A stretch of DNA of 64,000 bases from JADYZU01 sp964540965 (lineage in GTDB: Bacteria; Pseudomonadota; Alphaproteobacteria; Rhodobacterales; Rhodobacteraceae). The notes under the pieces were generated by a model. The model saw only the letters and a program-made list of their open reading frames with translations, had not been told where the DNA came from and searched no databases. The translations under genes and the position numbers were made by a program. The first letter of the stretch is position 1. The number at the start of each line of letters is the position of its first letter. The stretch is from the NCBI GenBank assembly GCA_964540965.1, contig CAZIOT010000002.1:239700-303699 (forward strand), written 5' to 3'. Shown piece after piece: positions 49,563-57,880 of this stretch.

Positions 49563-50210
49563 CCCGCGATCCCCGAAGATCGCCGACCCGACGCGGACAT
49601 GGGTCGCGCCTTGGGCAATCGCGGCGGCGAAATCGCCGCTCATCCCCATCGACAGGCCGGTCAGGCCGTTGCGTGCCGCCATCTCGGCCAACAGGCGGAA
49701 ATGCGGCACCGGATCGGCATCCGCAGGCGGGATGCACATCAGGCCGGCCAGCGGCAGGCCGGCGGCGCGGACCTGGGCAATCAACGCGTCGACCCCGGTC
49801 GGCCGGCAGCCGGCCTTCTGTGGTTCTTCCCCGGTATTCACCTGCACGAACAGGCGCGGGCTGCTGCCGCGTTCCTGCGCCAGCCGGGCAAGGGTATCGA
49901 CCAGCCGCGGGCGGTCCACGGTGTGGATCGCATCGAACAGCTCGACCGCGGCCCGCGCCTTGTTCGTCTGTAAGGGCCCGATCAGATGCAGCTCGACCGC
50001 GCCATACTGCGCGCGGTAGCCGGGCCAGCGGCCCTGCGCCTCCTGCACCCGATTCTCTCCGAAGATGCGGTGGCCGGCATCCAGCACCGCGGCGATCCGG
50101 GCCTCGGGCTGGGTCTTGCTGACGGCGATCAGAGTCACGCTTCCGTGGGGCCGTCCGGCGGCGGATTCGGCCGCGCGCACCTGCGAAACCACAGTGTCAA
50201 AGCCCGCCAT
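49560..50210 (-). CDS. YggS family pyridoxal-phosphate-binding protein
   Basis: The ATG at 50208-50210 follows a GGGGGT element; a longer frame upstream overlaps the porin leader and is not used. The 216-residue single-domain TIM barrel has the PLP Lys in LIAVSKTQPE, FGENRVQEA, LHLIGPLQTNKAR, VQVNTGEEPQKAG, GLMCIPP and GMSGDF with HVRVGSAIFG. The family keeps vitamin B6 and amino-acid pools in balance and has no known reaction. Confidence 0.94.
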   Translation of the reverse strand: MAGFDTVVSQVRAAESAAGRPHGSVTLIAVSKTQPEARIAAVLDAGHRIFGENRVQEAQGRWPGYRAQYGAVELHLIGPLQTNKARAAVELFDAIHTVDRPRLVDTLARLAQERGSSPRLFVQVNTGEEPQKAGCRPTGVDALIAQVRAAGLPLAGLMCIPPADADPVPHFRLLAEMAARNGLTGLSMGMSGDFAAAIAQGATHVRVGSAIFGDRG

Positions 50211-50433
50211 CCCGATACCCCCTGCCGCCTTCCGGCCTTGATCTAGCCCGCTTTTTCGCCCTTCGCCACCATCCGGCCCCGGTTGCCGCCTGTGTGGCGA
50301 TGTTGCATCATTTTCACGGCTCGCAGGCGGCGCCCGGCCAATTCGCTTGAGTGCCGATGCCGAACGGCGCAGATACAGGCTCAATGCTAGTAGGACTGGC
50401 ATTCTCGGGAATGCAAAACACGAGGGAATCTCC

Positions 50434-51501
50434 ATGAAAAGCATCCTCCTCGCTTCCGCCTCGATCGTCGCCTTCGCCGGTGCCGCCGCTGCTGAAGTGA
50501 CCTTCTCCGGCTCGGCCGAATTCGGCTACAACGACACCGACCTGGATGGTGCCGGTGACGATGACACCGATGGCTTCTACTGGTCGTCGGACATCACCCT
50601 GGCCCTGTCGCAAACGCTGGACAACGGCCTGACCGCTTCGGTCGGCGTCGGCATCGACCTGTCGGACGGCGACCTCGGCTCGCCCCTGTCGGCTTCGGAT
50701 TTCGTTCTCTCGCTGACCTCGGAAAACTCGGGCCTGTATTTCGGCGCGACCGACACCGCCGCCGGCAAGCACTACACCTCTGCCGTTTCCGGCATGGACA
50801 GCGACGCCTTCACCTCGGACACCGACAACCCGGTCGTCCGCGGCGACATCACCTATGGTGGCGTCTCGGCCTCGGTCTCGCTGATCGTCGATGCTGACAA
50901 CACCTCGAACACCGGGCAGCTCTCGGTCGGTGCTTCGGGCTCGTTCGGCAACTTCACCTTCGGCGTCGGCTACCAGGAAGAAGCCGCTGGCTTTGACGAC
51001 AACGGCGACTTCGAAGGCAACGGGGTCTTCGCGGTCGAAGTCGGCACCACCTTCGGTGGCGCGTCCGTGACCCTGGCCTATGCGCAAGACCAAACCGCCG
51101 ACACCGACTCGATCGGCGTTGCCGCTTCGTATCCGATCGGCCCGGTGACCGTTGGCGCCTACTACGCCATGCAGGATGCCGGCGACAACTACGGCATCTC
51201 GGTCGACTACGCGAACGGCCCGATCACCGTGGGCGTCTACTACGACGTGGAAGCCGGCGCTGACGACGACTGGGGCATCGAAGGCTCCTACGCCGTGGGC
51301 AATGGCATCACCGCCTATGCCGGCGTCGTCGATGCGGGCGAAGACTTCTACGTTGCCGGCAACATCGGCCTCGGCGAAAACTCGTCGCTGCTGATCTCCT
51401 ATGTCGAAGACGGCGACGGTGACGAAGCCGCCGGCGACAACGACATCGGTGCCAACGACTACCAGGTCGGCACCACCGTCGCGGTGACCTTCGAGTTCTG
51501 A
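50434..51501 (+). CDS. porin, Rhodobacter type
   Basis: The ATG at 50434 follows GAGGGAA. The 355-residue product has a signal peptide of about 20 residues (SILLASASIVAFAGAAAAE). It then has alternating beta strands rich in Gly, Asp and aromatic residues, ending in VAVTFEF with the C-terminal Phe needed for outer-membrane insertion. The mature part is very acidic (many GDD and DGAGDDD segments) and has almost no Cys. Codon use is strongly biased, as in highly expressed genes. It forms general diffusion pores. Confidence 0.93.
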   Translation: MKSILLASASIVAFAGAAAAEVTFSGSAEFGYNDTDLDGAGDDDTDGFYWSSDITLALSQTLDNGLTASVGVGIDLSDGDLGSPLSASDFVLSLTSENSGLYFGATDTAAGKHYTSAVSGMDSDAFTSDTDNPVVRGDITYGGVSASVSLIVDADNTSNTGQLSVGASGSFGNFTFGVGYQEEAAGFDDNGDFEGNGVFAVEVGTTFGGASVTLAYAQDQTADTDSIGVAASYPIGPVTVGAYYAMQDAGDNYGISVDYANGPITVGVYYDVEAGADDDWGIEGSYAVGNGITAYAGVVDAGEDFYVAGNIGLGENSSLLISYVEDGDGDEAAGDNDIGANDYQVGTTVAVTFEF

Positions 51502-51524
51502 TCCGGCAACCCCGGACTGATCGG

Positions 51525-51552
51525 AAAGAGCGGGCCTTGCGCCCGCTCTTTT
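51525..51552 (+). terminator. rho-independent terminator of the porin gene
   Basis: An 11-base stem (AAAGAGCGGGC and its complement) with a CTTGC loop ends in a T run; it begins 24 bases after the porin stop. Confidence 0.88.
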
Positions 51553-51665
51553 CATTTTGCGGCGGCGGTGGCATGCGGCCGCTTTCCCAAGCCCGGTGAA
51601 GTGCTTGTGGCGCGCGGTGCCCTTCGCTACAACCGACCGGACAGCAGCACGACCCGAGGGGCCTC

Positions 51666-52076
51666 ATGCGCCTGACCGTCCTTTCCCGCCCCGTTCTTGT
51701 CCTGATGGCGGCGCTTGCCCTTGCCGCTTGCAGCGGGCGGTCCGACCCCGAACAGGCCACCCGCGTCCGCGGGGCCGAGGCGGTGGCGGTCAACCGCTAT
51801 CTCTGGGCCGCCTCGCTCGAGGTGCTGGATTTCATGCCGGTGCAAAGCGTCGATCCCTTTACCGGCGTCATCGTCTTTGGCTATGGCACCCCGCCCGGCG
51901 GCGGCACGTCGTATCGCGCCACCGTCTATGTCAGCGACCCGGCGCTGGACGCCCGCGCGCTGAATGTGGCGGTGGCGACCCAGGGCGGCCCGGTCAGCAG
52001 CCAGACGCAGCGCGCCATCGAGGATGCCATCCTGTCCCGCGCCCGGCAGTTGCGGGCCGCGGATGTGGGGCTGTAA
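51666..52076 (+). CDS. DUF3576 lipoprotein
   Basis: The 136-residue product has a lipoprotein signal with lipobox LAAC at about residue 21. The mature part has the DUF3576 pattern: AVAVNRYLWAASLEVLDFMPVQSVDPFTGVIVFGYG, VYVSDPALDARALNVAVATQ and IEDAILSRARQLR. The family is common in alphaproteobacteria just upstream of leuS and lptE. This suggests a role in the cell envelope, but no function is established. The 161 bases before leuS hold nothing recognisable. Confidence 0.9.
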   Translation: MRLTVLSRPVLVLMAALALAACSGRSDPEQATRVRGAEAVAVNRYLWAASLEVLDFMPVQSVDPFTGVIVFGYGTPPGGGTSYRATVYVSDPALDARALNVAVATQGGPVSSQTQRAIEDAILSRARQLRAADVGL

Positions 52077-52237
52077 GGGCGCCTGACCCTATTCGCTGCT
52101 GACCGGATGCGGCGCGCCGGTCCCCGCGGCGGATCGCCGCGCCGCGCCGCTGTTTCTGGGCCTCGGCTGACCGGCGCTCTCTGGCCCTTCACCCCGCCCT
52201 GCGCTACACCGCTTCCGGCCAAATCCGGGAAGACCAA

Positions 52238-54778
52238 ATGTCACGCTATTCCGCCGCCGAGATCGAACAGAAATGGCAAGCCGCCTGGGACAAGGCCGGC
52301 ACGTTCCGCGCAACCCGCACGGCGGACAAGCCCAAGTATTATGTGCTCGAGATGTTCCCCTATCCGTCGGGGCGCATCCACATGGGCCATGTGCGCAACT
52401 ACACGATGGGCGACGTGATCGCGCGCTACAAGCTGGCGAACGGGTTCAACGTGCTGCATCCGATGGGCTGGGACGCCTTCGGCATGCCGGCCGAGAACGC
52501 GGCCATGGCCTCGGGCGGGCATCCCAAGGACTGGACCTATCAGAACATCGCCGAGATGAAGGCCCAGATGAAGCCGATGGGCTGGTCTTTGGACTGGTCG
52601 CGCGAACTGGCGACCTGCGATCCGGAATATTACGGCCAGCAGCAGGCCCTGTTTCTCGACATGCTGGAAAAGGGCCTGGTCTACCGCAAGGCGGCGGTGG
52701 TGAACTGGGACCCGGTCGACATGACCGTTCTGGCCAACGAACAGGTCATTGACGGCCGCGGCTGGCGGTCGGGGGCCCTGGTCGAGCGGCGGGAACTGGT
52801 GCAGTGGTTCTTCCGCATCAGCGCGATGTCGGACGAACTATTGTCGGCGCTGGACGGGCTGGACGACTGGCCGGCCAAGGTCAAGCTGATGCAGGCCAAC
52901 TGGATCGGCAAGTCGCGGGGGCTGCAGATGGCCTTTGACCTGACCGAACCGGCGCATGGGCATGACCGGGTCGAGGTCTATACCACCCGCCCCGACACGC
53001 TGATGGGGGCATCCTTTGTCGGCATCTCGCCCGATCACCCGCTGGCCAAGGCGCTGGAAACCGATCCGGCGGTCGCGGCCTTTTGCGTGCAGGCGCGCAA
53101 GGGCGGGACGACCGAAGAGGCCATCGAGACGGCCGAAAAGCTGGGCTTTGACACCGGGCTGCGGGTGAAGCATCCGCTGATCCCCGGAGCGACGCTGCCC
53201 GTCTGGATCGCTAATTTCATCCTGATGGACTATGGCACCGGCGCCATCTTCGGCTGCCCGGCGCATGACCAGCGCGACTTTGAATTCGCGACGAAATATG
53301 CCCTGCCGATCATCCCGGTATTCTCGGCCGATGGCAGCGATGCCGCGCTGGACGAGGCGTTCGTGCCGGCGAAGGACGTGAAGGTCCACTACACCCGCGG
53401 CTTTGCGGGGGCCGAGGTCCAGACCGGCGCCGAGGGCGTCGATACCGCCATTGCCGCATGCGAGGCGCGGGGGATCGGCCAGGGCGTGACCAAGTTCCGC
53501 CTGCGCGACTGGGGCCTGTCGCGGCAACGCTATTGGGGTTGCCCGATCCCGGTGGTGCATTGCGATGCCTGCGGCGTCGTGCCCGAGGCGAAGGCAAACC
53601 TGCCCGTGCGCCTGCCCGATGACGTGTCGTTCGACGTGCCGGGCAATCCGCTGGACCGTCACCCGACCTGGCGGGATTGCGCCTGCCCGCGCTGCGGCGG
53701 CACAGCCCGGCGCGAAACCGACACGATGGACACGTTCGTCGATTCCAGCTGGTATTACGCCCGCTTTACCGCGCCCCGTGCCGATACGCCGACCGTGGCC
53801 GCGGATGCCGCCTACTGGATGAACGTCGACCAGTATATCGGCGGCATCGAGCATGCGATCCTGCACCTCTTGTATTCCCGCTTCTTCGCCCGGGCCATGC
53901 ACGCCACCGGCCACCTGCCGGCCAGCGCAATCGAGCCCTTTGACGCGCTCTTCACGCAAGGGATGGTGACGCACGAGATCTACCAGACCCGCGACGATCA
54001 GGGCCGCCCGGTCTATCACTTCCCCGAGGAGGTGGCGGAGGGCGCGCTGAAGGCGACCGGGGAGAAGGTCGAGATCATCCCCTCGGCTAAGATGTCGAAA
54101 TCGAAGAAGAACGTCGTCGATCCGGTGAATATCGTCGCGCAATACGGCGCCGATACGGCGCGCTGGTTCGTCCTGTCCGACAGCCCGCCCGAGCGCGATG
54201 TGGAATGGACCGCCAGCGGCGCCGAGGCCGCGGCGCGGCACCTGGCCCGCGTCTGGCGCATGGCAGAGGACGCGGCCGAGGCGCCCGAGGGCGCGGGCGC
54301 GGATGACGAGGGCCTGATCCGCGCCATGCATCGCGCCGTCGAGGACGTGACCGGCGGCGTCGAATCCTTTGGCTTCAACGCCGCCATTGCCAAGCTGTAT
54401 GGGTTCGCCAACACGCTGCAAAAGTCCGCCGCCGGCGGCACGGCCCGCAAGCAGGCGGCGCGGGTGCTGGCGCAGCTCATGGCGCCGATGACGCCGCATC
54501 TGTCCGAGGAAATCTGGGCGATGCTGGGCGGGGACGGCCTGATCGCCAATGCGCCCTGGCCCAAGGCCGACCCGGCGATGCTGGTCGAGGATACGGTGAC
54601 GCTGCCGATCCAGGTCAACGGCAAGCGGCGGGGCGAGGTGACGGTGCCAAAGGACATGGCGGTGCCCGAGATCGAGAAACTGGTGCTGGCCGATGCCGGC
54701 GTCATCCGGGCGCTGGACGGGGCGGCGCCGAAAAAGCTGATCGTGGTGCCGGGGCGCATCGTCAATGTGGTGGCCTAG
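52238..54778 (+). CDS. leuS: leucyl-tRNA synthetase
   Basis: The 846-residue class I synthetase has the HIGH-type motif FPYPSGRIHMGHVRNYTMGD, a CP1 editing domain (about 220-410, with the TTRPDTLMGASF editing site) and KMSKS in SAKMSKSKKNVVDP. The leucine-specific C-terminal domain is present. Length is normal for alphaproteobacteria. The ATG at 52238 follows GGGAAGA. Confidence 0.97.
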   Translation: MSRYSAAEIEQKWQAAWDKAGTFRATRTADKPKYYVLEMFPYPSGRIHMGHVRNYTMGDVIARYKLANGFNVLHPMGWDAFGMPAENAAMASGGHPKDWTYQNIAEMKAQMKPMGWSLDWSRELATCDPEYYGQQQALFLDMLEKGLVYRKAAVVNWDPVDMTVLANEQVIDGRGWRSGALVERRELVQWFFRISAMSDELLSALDGLDDWPAKVKLMQANWIGKSRGLQMAFDLTEPAHGHDRVEVYTTRPDTLMGASFVGISPDHPLAKALETDPAVAAFCVQARKGGTTEEAIETAEKLGFDTGLRVKHPLIPGATLPVWIANFILMDYGTGAIFGCPAHDQRDFEFATKYALPIIPVFSADGSDAALDEAFVPAKDVKVHYTRGFAGAEVQTGAEGVDTAIAACEARGIGQGVTKFRLRDWGLSRQRYWGCPIPVVHCDACGVVPEAKANLPVRLPDDVSFDVPGNPLDRHPTWRDCACPRCGGTARRETDTMDTFVDSSWYYARFTAPRADTPTVAADAAYWMNVDQYIGGIEHAILHLLYSRFFARAMHATGHLPASAIEPFDALFTQGMVTHEIYQTRDDQGRPVYHFPEEVAEGALKATGEKVEIIPSAKMSKSKKNVVDPVNIVAQYGADTARWFVLSDSPPERDVEWTASGAEAAARHLARVWRMAEDAAEAPEGAGADDEGLIRAMHRAVEDVTGGVESFGFNAAIAKLYGFANTLQKSAAGGTARKQAARVLAQLMAPMTPHLSEEIWAMLGGDGLIANAPWPKADPAMLVEDTVTLPIQVNGKRRGEVTVPKDMAVPEIEKLVLADAGVIRALDGAAPKKLIVVPGRIVNVVA

Positions 54779-54803
54779 GCCAGCCCCCGCGCCGGTGGAG
54801 AGG

Positions 54804-54826
54804 CCGGGGGGTTTCACACCCCCCGG
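54804..54826. repeat. GC-rich hairpin before lptE
   Basis: CCGGGGGG and CCCCCCGG form an 8-base stem around TTTCACA, followed by GACCCCCCGTGGGATATTTG. This ...GGATATTTG tail after a C-run hairpin recurs between genes in many Rhodobacteraceae genomes as I recall. It lies between leuS and the lptE start and may act as a weak attenuator or a dispersed repeat. Confidence 0.55.
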
Positions 54827-54842
54827 ACCCCCCGTGGGATAT

Positions 54843-55334
54843 TTGTGGACGAAGAATGGGGCAGGCACGCGGCGCGCGCTTTTGCTTGCGGCGCTGGCCC
54901 TTGCCGGCTGCGGTTTTGTCCCGATCCATGGCCCCGAGAGCGGCGCAGGTGCCCTGCGGGGTGCCACGGCGATCACCGTGCCGCAGACGGTCGAGGGCTA
55001 TCGCCTGCTGGCCCGGCTTGACGATCGGCTGGGGCCGGTGGCGGTGGCGCGCTGGCATCTGACGGTGACGCTTGAGGTCGCAAGCGAGACGGCGGCGGTC
55101 AGCGCCACCGGGGTCATCAGCCGCACCAACCTGACCGGCGAGGCGGCCTATCGGCTGACCGATCTTGCCGGCGCGCTGCTGGCCGAGGGACGGGTCAGCG
55201 GCTTTACCGGCTTTGGCACCGGCGGCAGCACCGTTGCCACCGGCGCGGCCGAGGCGGATGCGCGCGACAGGCTGGCGGTGATCCTTGCCGATGCGATCCT
55301 GACGCGGCTGTCGGTCGTGGAGCTGGCCCGCTGA
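54843..55334 (+). CDS. lptE: LPS-assembly lipoprotein LptE
   Basis: No ATG lies in frame at the natural start. TTG at 54843 gives MWTKNGAGTRRALLLAALALAGCGF, a lipoprotein signal with lipobox LAGC and about 163 residues, the usual length. The mature domain (TVEGYRLLARLDDRLG, VSATGVISRTNLTGEAAYRLTD) matches alphaproteobacterial LptE, which plugs and helps assemble LptD in the outer membrane. The gene lies in the conserved leuS-lptE-holA order and shares one base with the holA start. Confidence 0.88.
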   Translation: MWTKNGAGTRRALLLAALALAGCGFVPIHGPESGAGALRGATAITVPQTVEGYRLLARLDDRLGPVAVARWHLTVTLEVASETAAVSATGVISRTNLTGEAAYRLTDLAGALLAEGRVSGFTGFGTGGSTVATGAAEADARDRLAVILADAILTRLSVVELAR

Positions 55335-56338
55335 TGCAGATCAAGGGGCGCGACGCGGCGGCCTGGCTGAAACGCCCCGATCCGGCGGCGCCCGGCCTGC
55401 TCATATCGGGCGAGGACCCGATGCGGGTGGCGCGGGCGCGGGCCGATGTGGTGGCGGCGCTGGTCGGTCCCGAGGGCGAGGCCGAGATGCGGCTGACCCG
55501 AATCGCCGCCGCCGACCTGCGCAAGGATGCGGCGCTGTTGTCGGATGCCACCCGCGCCATCGGCTTTTTCCCCGGCCCGCGCGCCGTGGTGGTCGAGGAT
55601 GCGACCGACGGGCTGGCCGAGGTCATTGGCGCTGCGCTGGCCGACTGGCAGCCGGGCGATGCGCCCATGGTGGTGACGGCGGGGGCGGTGACCGCCAAGG
55701 GCGCCCTGCGCAAGCTGTTCGAGGGGCACAAGACCGCGCGCGCCATCACGCTTTACGACGATCCTCCGGGGCCCGAGGAGATTGCCGCGCTGACCGCCGC
55801 CGCCGGCCTGCGACAGATCGACCCTGAGGCGCGTTCCGACATCGCCGAACTGGCCCGCAGCCTGGATCCCGGCGATTTTCGCCAGACCATCGAGAAGCTG
55901 GGCCTGTTCAAGCTGGGTGATTCTGCGCCGGTGACCGCCGCCGAATTGCGCGCCTGCGCGCCGCAATCGCAGGAGGCCGAGGTCGACGATCTGTGCGAAT
56001 CGGTGATGGACCGGCGCGAGGCGGCGATGATCGCCATCCTGCACCGCCTGTATGCGCAGGGCACGACGCCGGTTTGGGTCTGCATCGCGCTAGGGCGCCA
56101 TGTGCGGATCCTGCATGCGCTGGCCGCAGATCCGGGCGGGCGGGTGCGGGTGCCCGGCGGGTTCCGCCGGCAAGAGGTGGCGCAGCGGCAGGCACGCGAC
56201 TGGCGCGTGGCGGCACTGGGCTGGGTGCTGGGGCAGGTGGTGGATACCGACCTGCAACTGCGCTCGGTCGATACAGCGCCGCAGAAGGCGCTGGTGGAAC
56301 GGCTGCTGCTGCGGATCGCGCGTTACAGGGGGCGCTGA
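55334..56338 (+). CDS. holA: DNA polymerase III subunit delta
   Basis: The 334-residue clamp-loader wrench subunit has the divergent delta-fold: LISGEDPMRVARARADVVAALVG, then RAVVVEDATDGL in place of Walker B. A helical lid contains LGLFKLGDSAPVTAAELRA and a collar domain follows. The ATG shares its A with the lptE stop. The order leuS-lptE-holA is conserved. Confidence 0.93.
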   Translation: MQIKGRDAAAWLKRPDPAAPGLLISGEDPMRVARARADVVAALVGPEGEAEMRLTRIAAADLRKDAALLSDATRAIGFFPGPRAVVVEDATDGLAEVIGAALADWQPGDAPMVVTAGAVTAKGALRKLFEGHKTARAITLYDDPPGPEEIAALTAAAGLRQIDPEARSDIAELARSLDPGDFRQTIEKLGLFKLGDSAPVTAAELRACAPQSQEAEVDDLCESVMDRREAAMIAILHRLYAQGTTPVWVCIALGRHVRILHALAADPGGRVRVPGGFRRQEVAQRQARDWRVAALGWVLGQVVDTDLQLRSVDTAPQKALVERLLLRIARYRGR

Positions 56339-56352
56339 AGCGGCCGGGGTGC

Positions 56353-56385
56353 GAAAACGAAAAGGGCGGACCGCAAGGCCCGCCC
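56353..56385 (-). terminator. candidate terminator after the small membrane protein gene
   Basis: On the minus strand a 9-base stem with one mismatch (GGGCGGGCC with GGTCCGCCC, loop TTGC) is followed by TTTTCGTTTT. It lies between holA and the convergent small gene and ends about 30 bases past that gene's stop. Confidence 0.65.
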
Positions 56386-56417
56386 GTTCCGCATCTTCAC
56401 CCCGAGGGGCGAGAGAT

Positions 56418-56642
56418 TTATTCTTCGTCTTCGTCGTCCGAGCCGCCAGCGGTGGCCAGGCCGATGAGCAGGGCAGCGCCGAGGATCGGCAGGATGATGC
56501 CCCAGGACGAGCGCTGGGCGGGGGGCTCGACCGGAACCACGACGGTGGTGTCGGGCTGGGCCGGGGCCAGGCCGCCGGCCATGGCGGTGGTGGCAGTGGT
56601 CGCGGCCAGCGCGACGGCGATGAGGGTCTTGGTGAGGCGCAT
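56418..56642 (-). CDS. small membrane protein of unknown function, 74 aa (copy 2; YjbE-like)
   Basis: The ATG at 56640-56642 follows GGAG. A signal-like start (MRLTKTLIAVALAATTATTAMAGG) is followed by a Pro/Val linker, a hydrophobic segment (SSWGIILPILGAALLIGLATAGG) and an acidic tail (SDDEDEE). It is a close paralogue of the 73-residue gene 225 bases upstream. Both lie next to YjbF- and YjbH-like genes, so they may correspond to YjbE of the exopolysaccharide operon; sequence alone does not prove this. It has its own promoter candidate and terminator. Confidence 0.78.
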   Translation of the reverse strand: MRLTKTLIAVALAATTATTAMAGGLAPAQPDTTVVVPVEPPAQRSSWGIILPILGAALLIGLATAGGSDDEDEE

Positions 56643-56678
56643 GTCTCTACTCCAGTTGAAAAACAAAGCGTTGGTTCG

Positions 56679-56707
56679 GCTATAGTCCCAAGCCTGAACC
56701 AACTCAA
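56679..56707 (-). promoter_or_regulatory. candidate sigma-70-type promoter of the 74-aa gene
   Basis: On the minus strand TTGAGT (56702-56707) and TATAGC (56679-56684) are spaced by exactly 17 bases. The predicted start is near 56672, leaving a leader of about 30 bases. Confidence 0.5.
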
Positions 56708-56867
56708 GCCGGTTGTCCCGAAACTGCAAGCCAGCAAGCGCTTTCACCGGGGATTGGCACGCAAATTTGCAACACTTGGAAATACGGGGTTCGCGTTGGT
56801 CGCGCCCGAGGCGCGGGCGGACCGGGGCGGGGTCCGGTGGCCGGCGAACCAGCCACCGGGAAGGGAC

Positions 56868-57089
56868 TTACCCCTCGTCTTCGTCGTCCGAACCGCCCGA
56901 GGTGGCCAGCCCGATCAGAAGGACCGCGCCCAGGATCGGCAGGATGATGCCCCAGGACGACCGGGCCGGCGGCGGAACCGGAACGACTTCGACCGGACCC
57001 GGGGTGACGGGGGCCAGACCGCCGGCAATGGCCGAAGTCGCAGTCGTCGCGGCCAGGGCCACGGCGAGAAGGGTCTTGGTGAGACGCAT
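56868..57089 (-). CDS. small membrane protein of unknown function, 73 aa (copy 1; YjbE-like)
   Basis: The ATG at 57087-57089 follows GGAG. The product has the same plan as the 74-residue copy: MRLTKTLLAVALAATTATSAIAGG, a Pro-rich linker, SSWGIILPILGAVLLIGLATSGG, and the acidic tail SDDEDEG. The two differ mainly in the linker. The stretch of about 225 bases between them holds the promoter of the second copy. Tandem duplication is clear; function is unknown. Confidence 0.78.
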   Translation of the reverse strand: MRLTKTLLAVALAATTATSAIAGGLAPVTPGPVEVVPVPPPARSSWGIILPILGAVLLIGLATSGGSDDEDEG

Positions 57090-57217
57090 TTGGATACTCC
57101 ATGCTAGGGACATGCCCCGGCCGGAATGATGCGGCCACGTCTGCCGCGAATCAAACGGCACAAGCGGCGCCCGCGGCCATGGCCGCTGCGCCGGGCTTTT
57201 GCGCCACAGTGATTGCG

Positions 57218-57880
57218 CTAAAGGCGGTTCGACTGCAGATAGCCGACGCCGGCGGAAATGAATTGCCGCGATTGCAGGATCGCGCCGGATCCGTCCAGCC
57301 AGTAGGCGTTCTCGAACACCAGTCTTTCGCTGGCGCAATGTTCGGTGATCTTGGTCAGGCTCACCTCGCGCAGCCCCAGATTGACGGTTTCCGCCCCGTC
57401 ATTCGTGAAGGTGCAGGTGACGGTTTCCGCCGACAGCCGATCAAGGCTGTCGATCGCCTCGACCGTGCGGGACAGGCTGCCGCTGCGGGCGCGCAGCGCC
57501 TCGGGCACGCCGGCGCTGGAAATGACCATCAGGTCGTCGATCAGGCCGCGGGTCGCGACCAGCACGCCCTGATCGAAGGCCAGGGTGGCGCCGCCCTGGG
57601 TCTGCCAGGTTTCCTCGGCGCCGTTTTGCCGGATCAGCCGTGCCGGCTGGTTCAGGCCCAGCGTCGGCACATTGGCGATCATGAAATCCTGCGGGTTGTC
57701 GGCGATCAGTTGGGCGGTAAAGCCCGGTGTCTCCATCGGCACCGAACCGCCCGGCAGCGCGGCGCCGCCCTGCCCGGTCAGCGAACCAAGCACGCGCATC
57801 GCCACCGAATCGCCCGACCCCTGGCCGCAGCCGGCCAGAACAAGCGCGGCAAGCGCGACCGATACCGTCCGATATGTCAT
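57218..57880 (-). CDS. YjbF/GfcB-like polysaccharide lipoprotein
   Basis: The ATG at 57878-57880 gives 220 residues with lipobox VLAGCGQ near residue 17. The mature part has predicted beta structure (ARLIRQNGAEETWQTQGGATLAF, VLVATRGLIDDLMVISS), matching the YjbF/GfcB group of outer-membrane lipoproteins linked to group-4 capsule or exopolysaccharide export. Its start overlaps the YjbH-like stop by 4 bases, as in the E. coli yjbEFGH operon. Confidence 0.85.
   Translation of the reverse strand: MTYRTVSVALAALVLAGCGQGSGDSVAMRVLGSLTGQGGAALPGGSVPMETPGFTAQLIADNPQDFMIANVPTLGLNQPARLIRQNGAEETWQTQGGATLAFDQGVLVATRGLIDDLMVISSAGVPEALRARSGSLSRTVEAIDSLDRLSAETVTCTFTNDGAETVNLGLREVSLTKITEHCASERLVFENAYWLDGSGAILQSRQFISAGVGYLQSNRL

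Noticed and set aside
54856..55062. ATG-initiated frame beginning MGQARGARF at the start of lptE
   Set aside because: It is out of frame with the lipobox and mature LptE sequence and soon becomes meaningless; the TTG frame is the real one.
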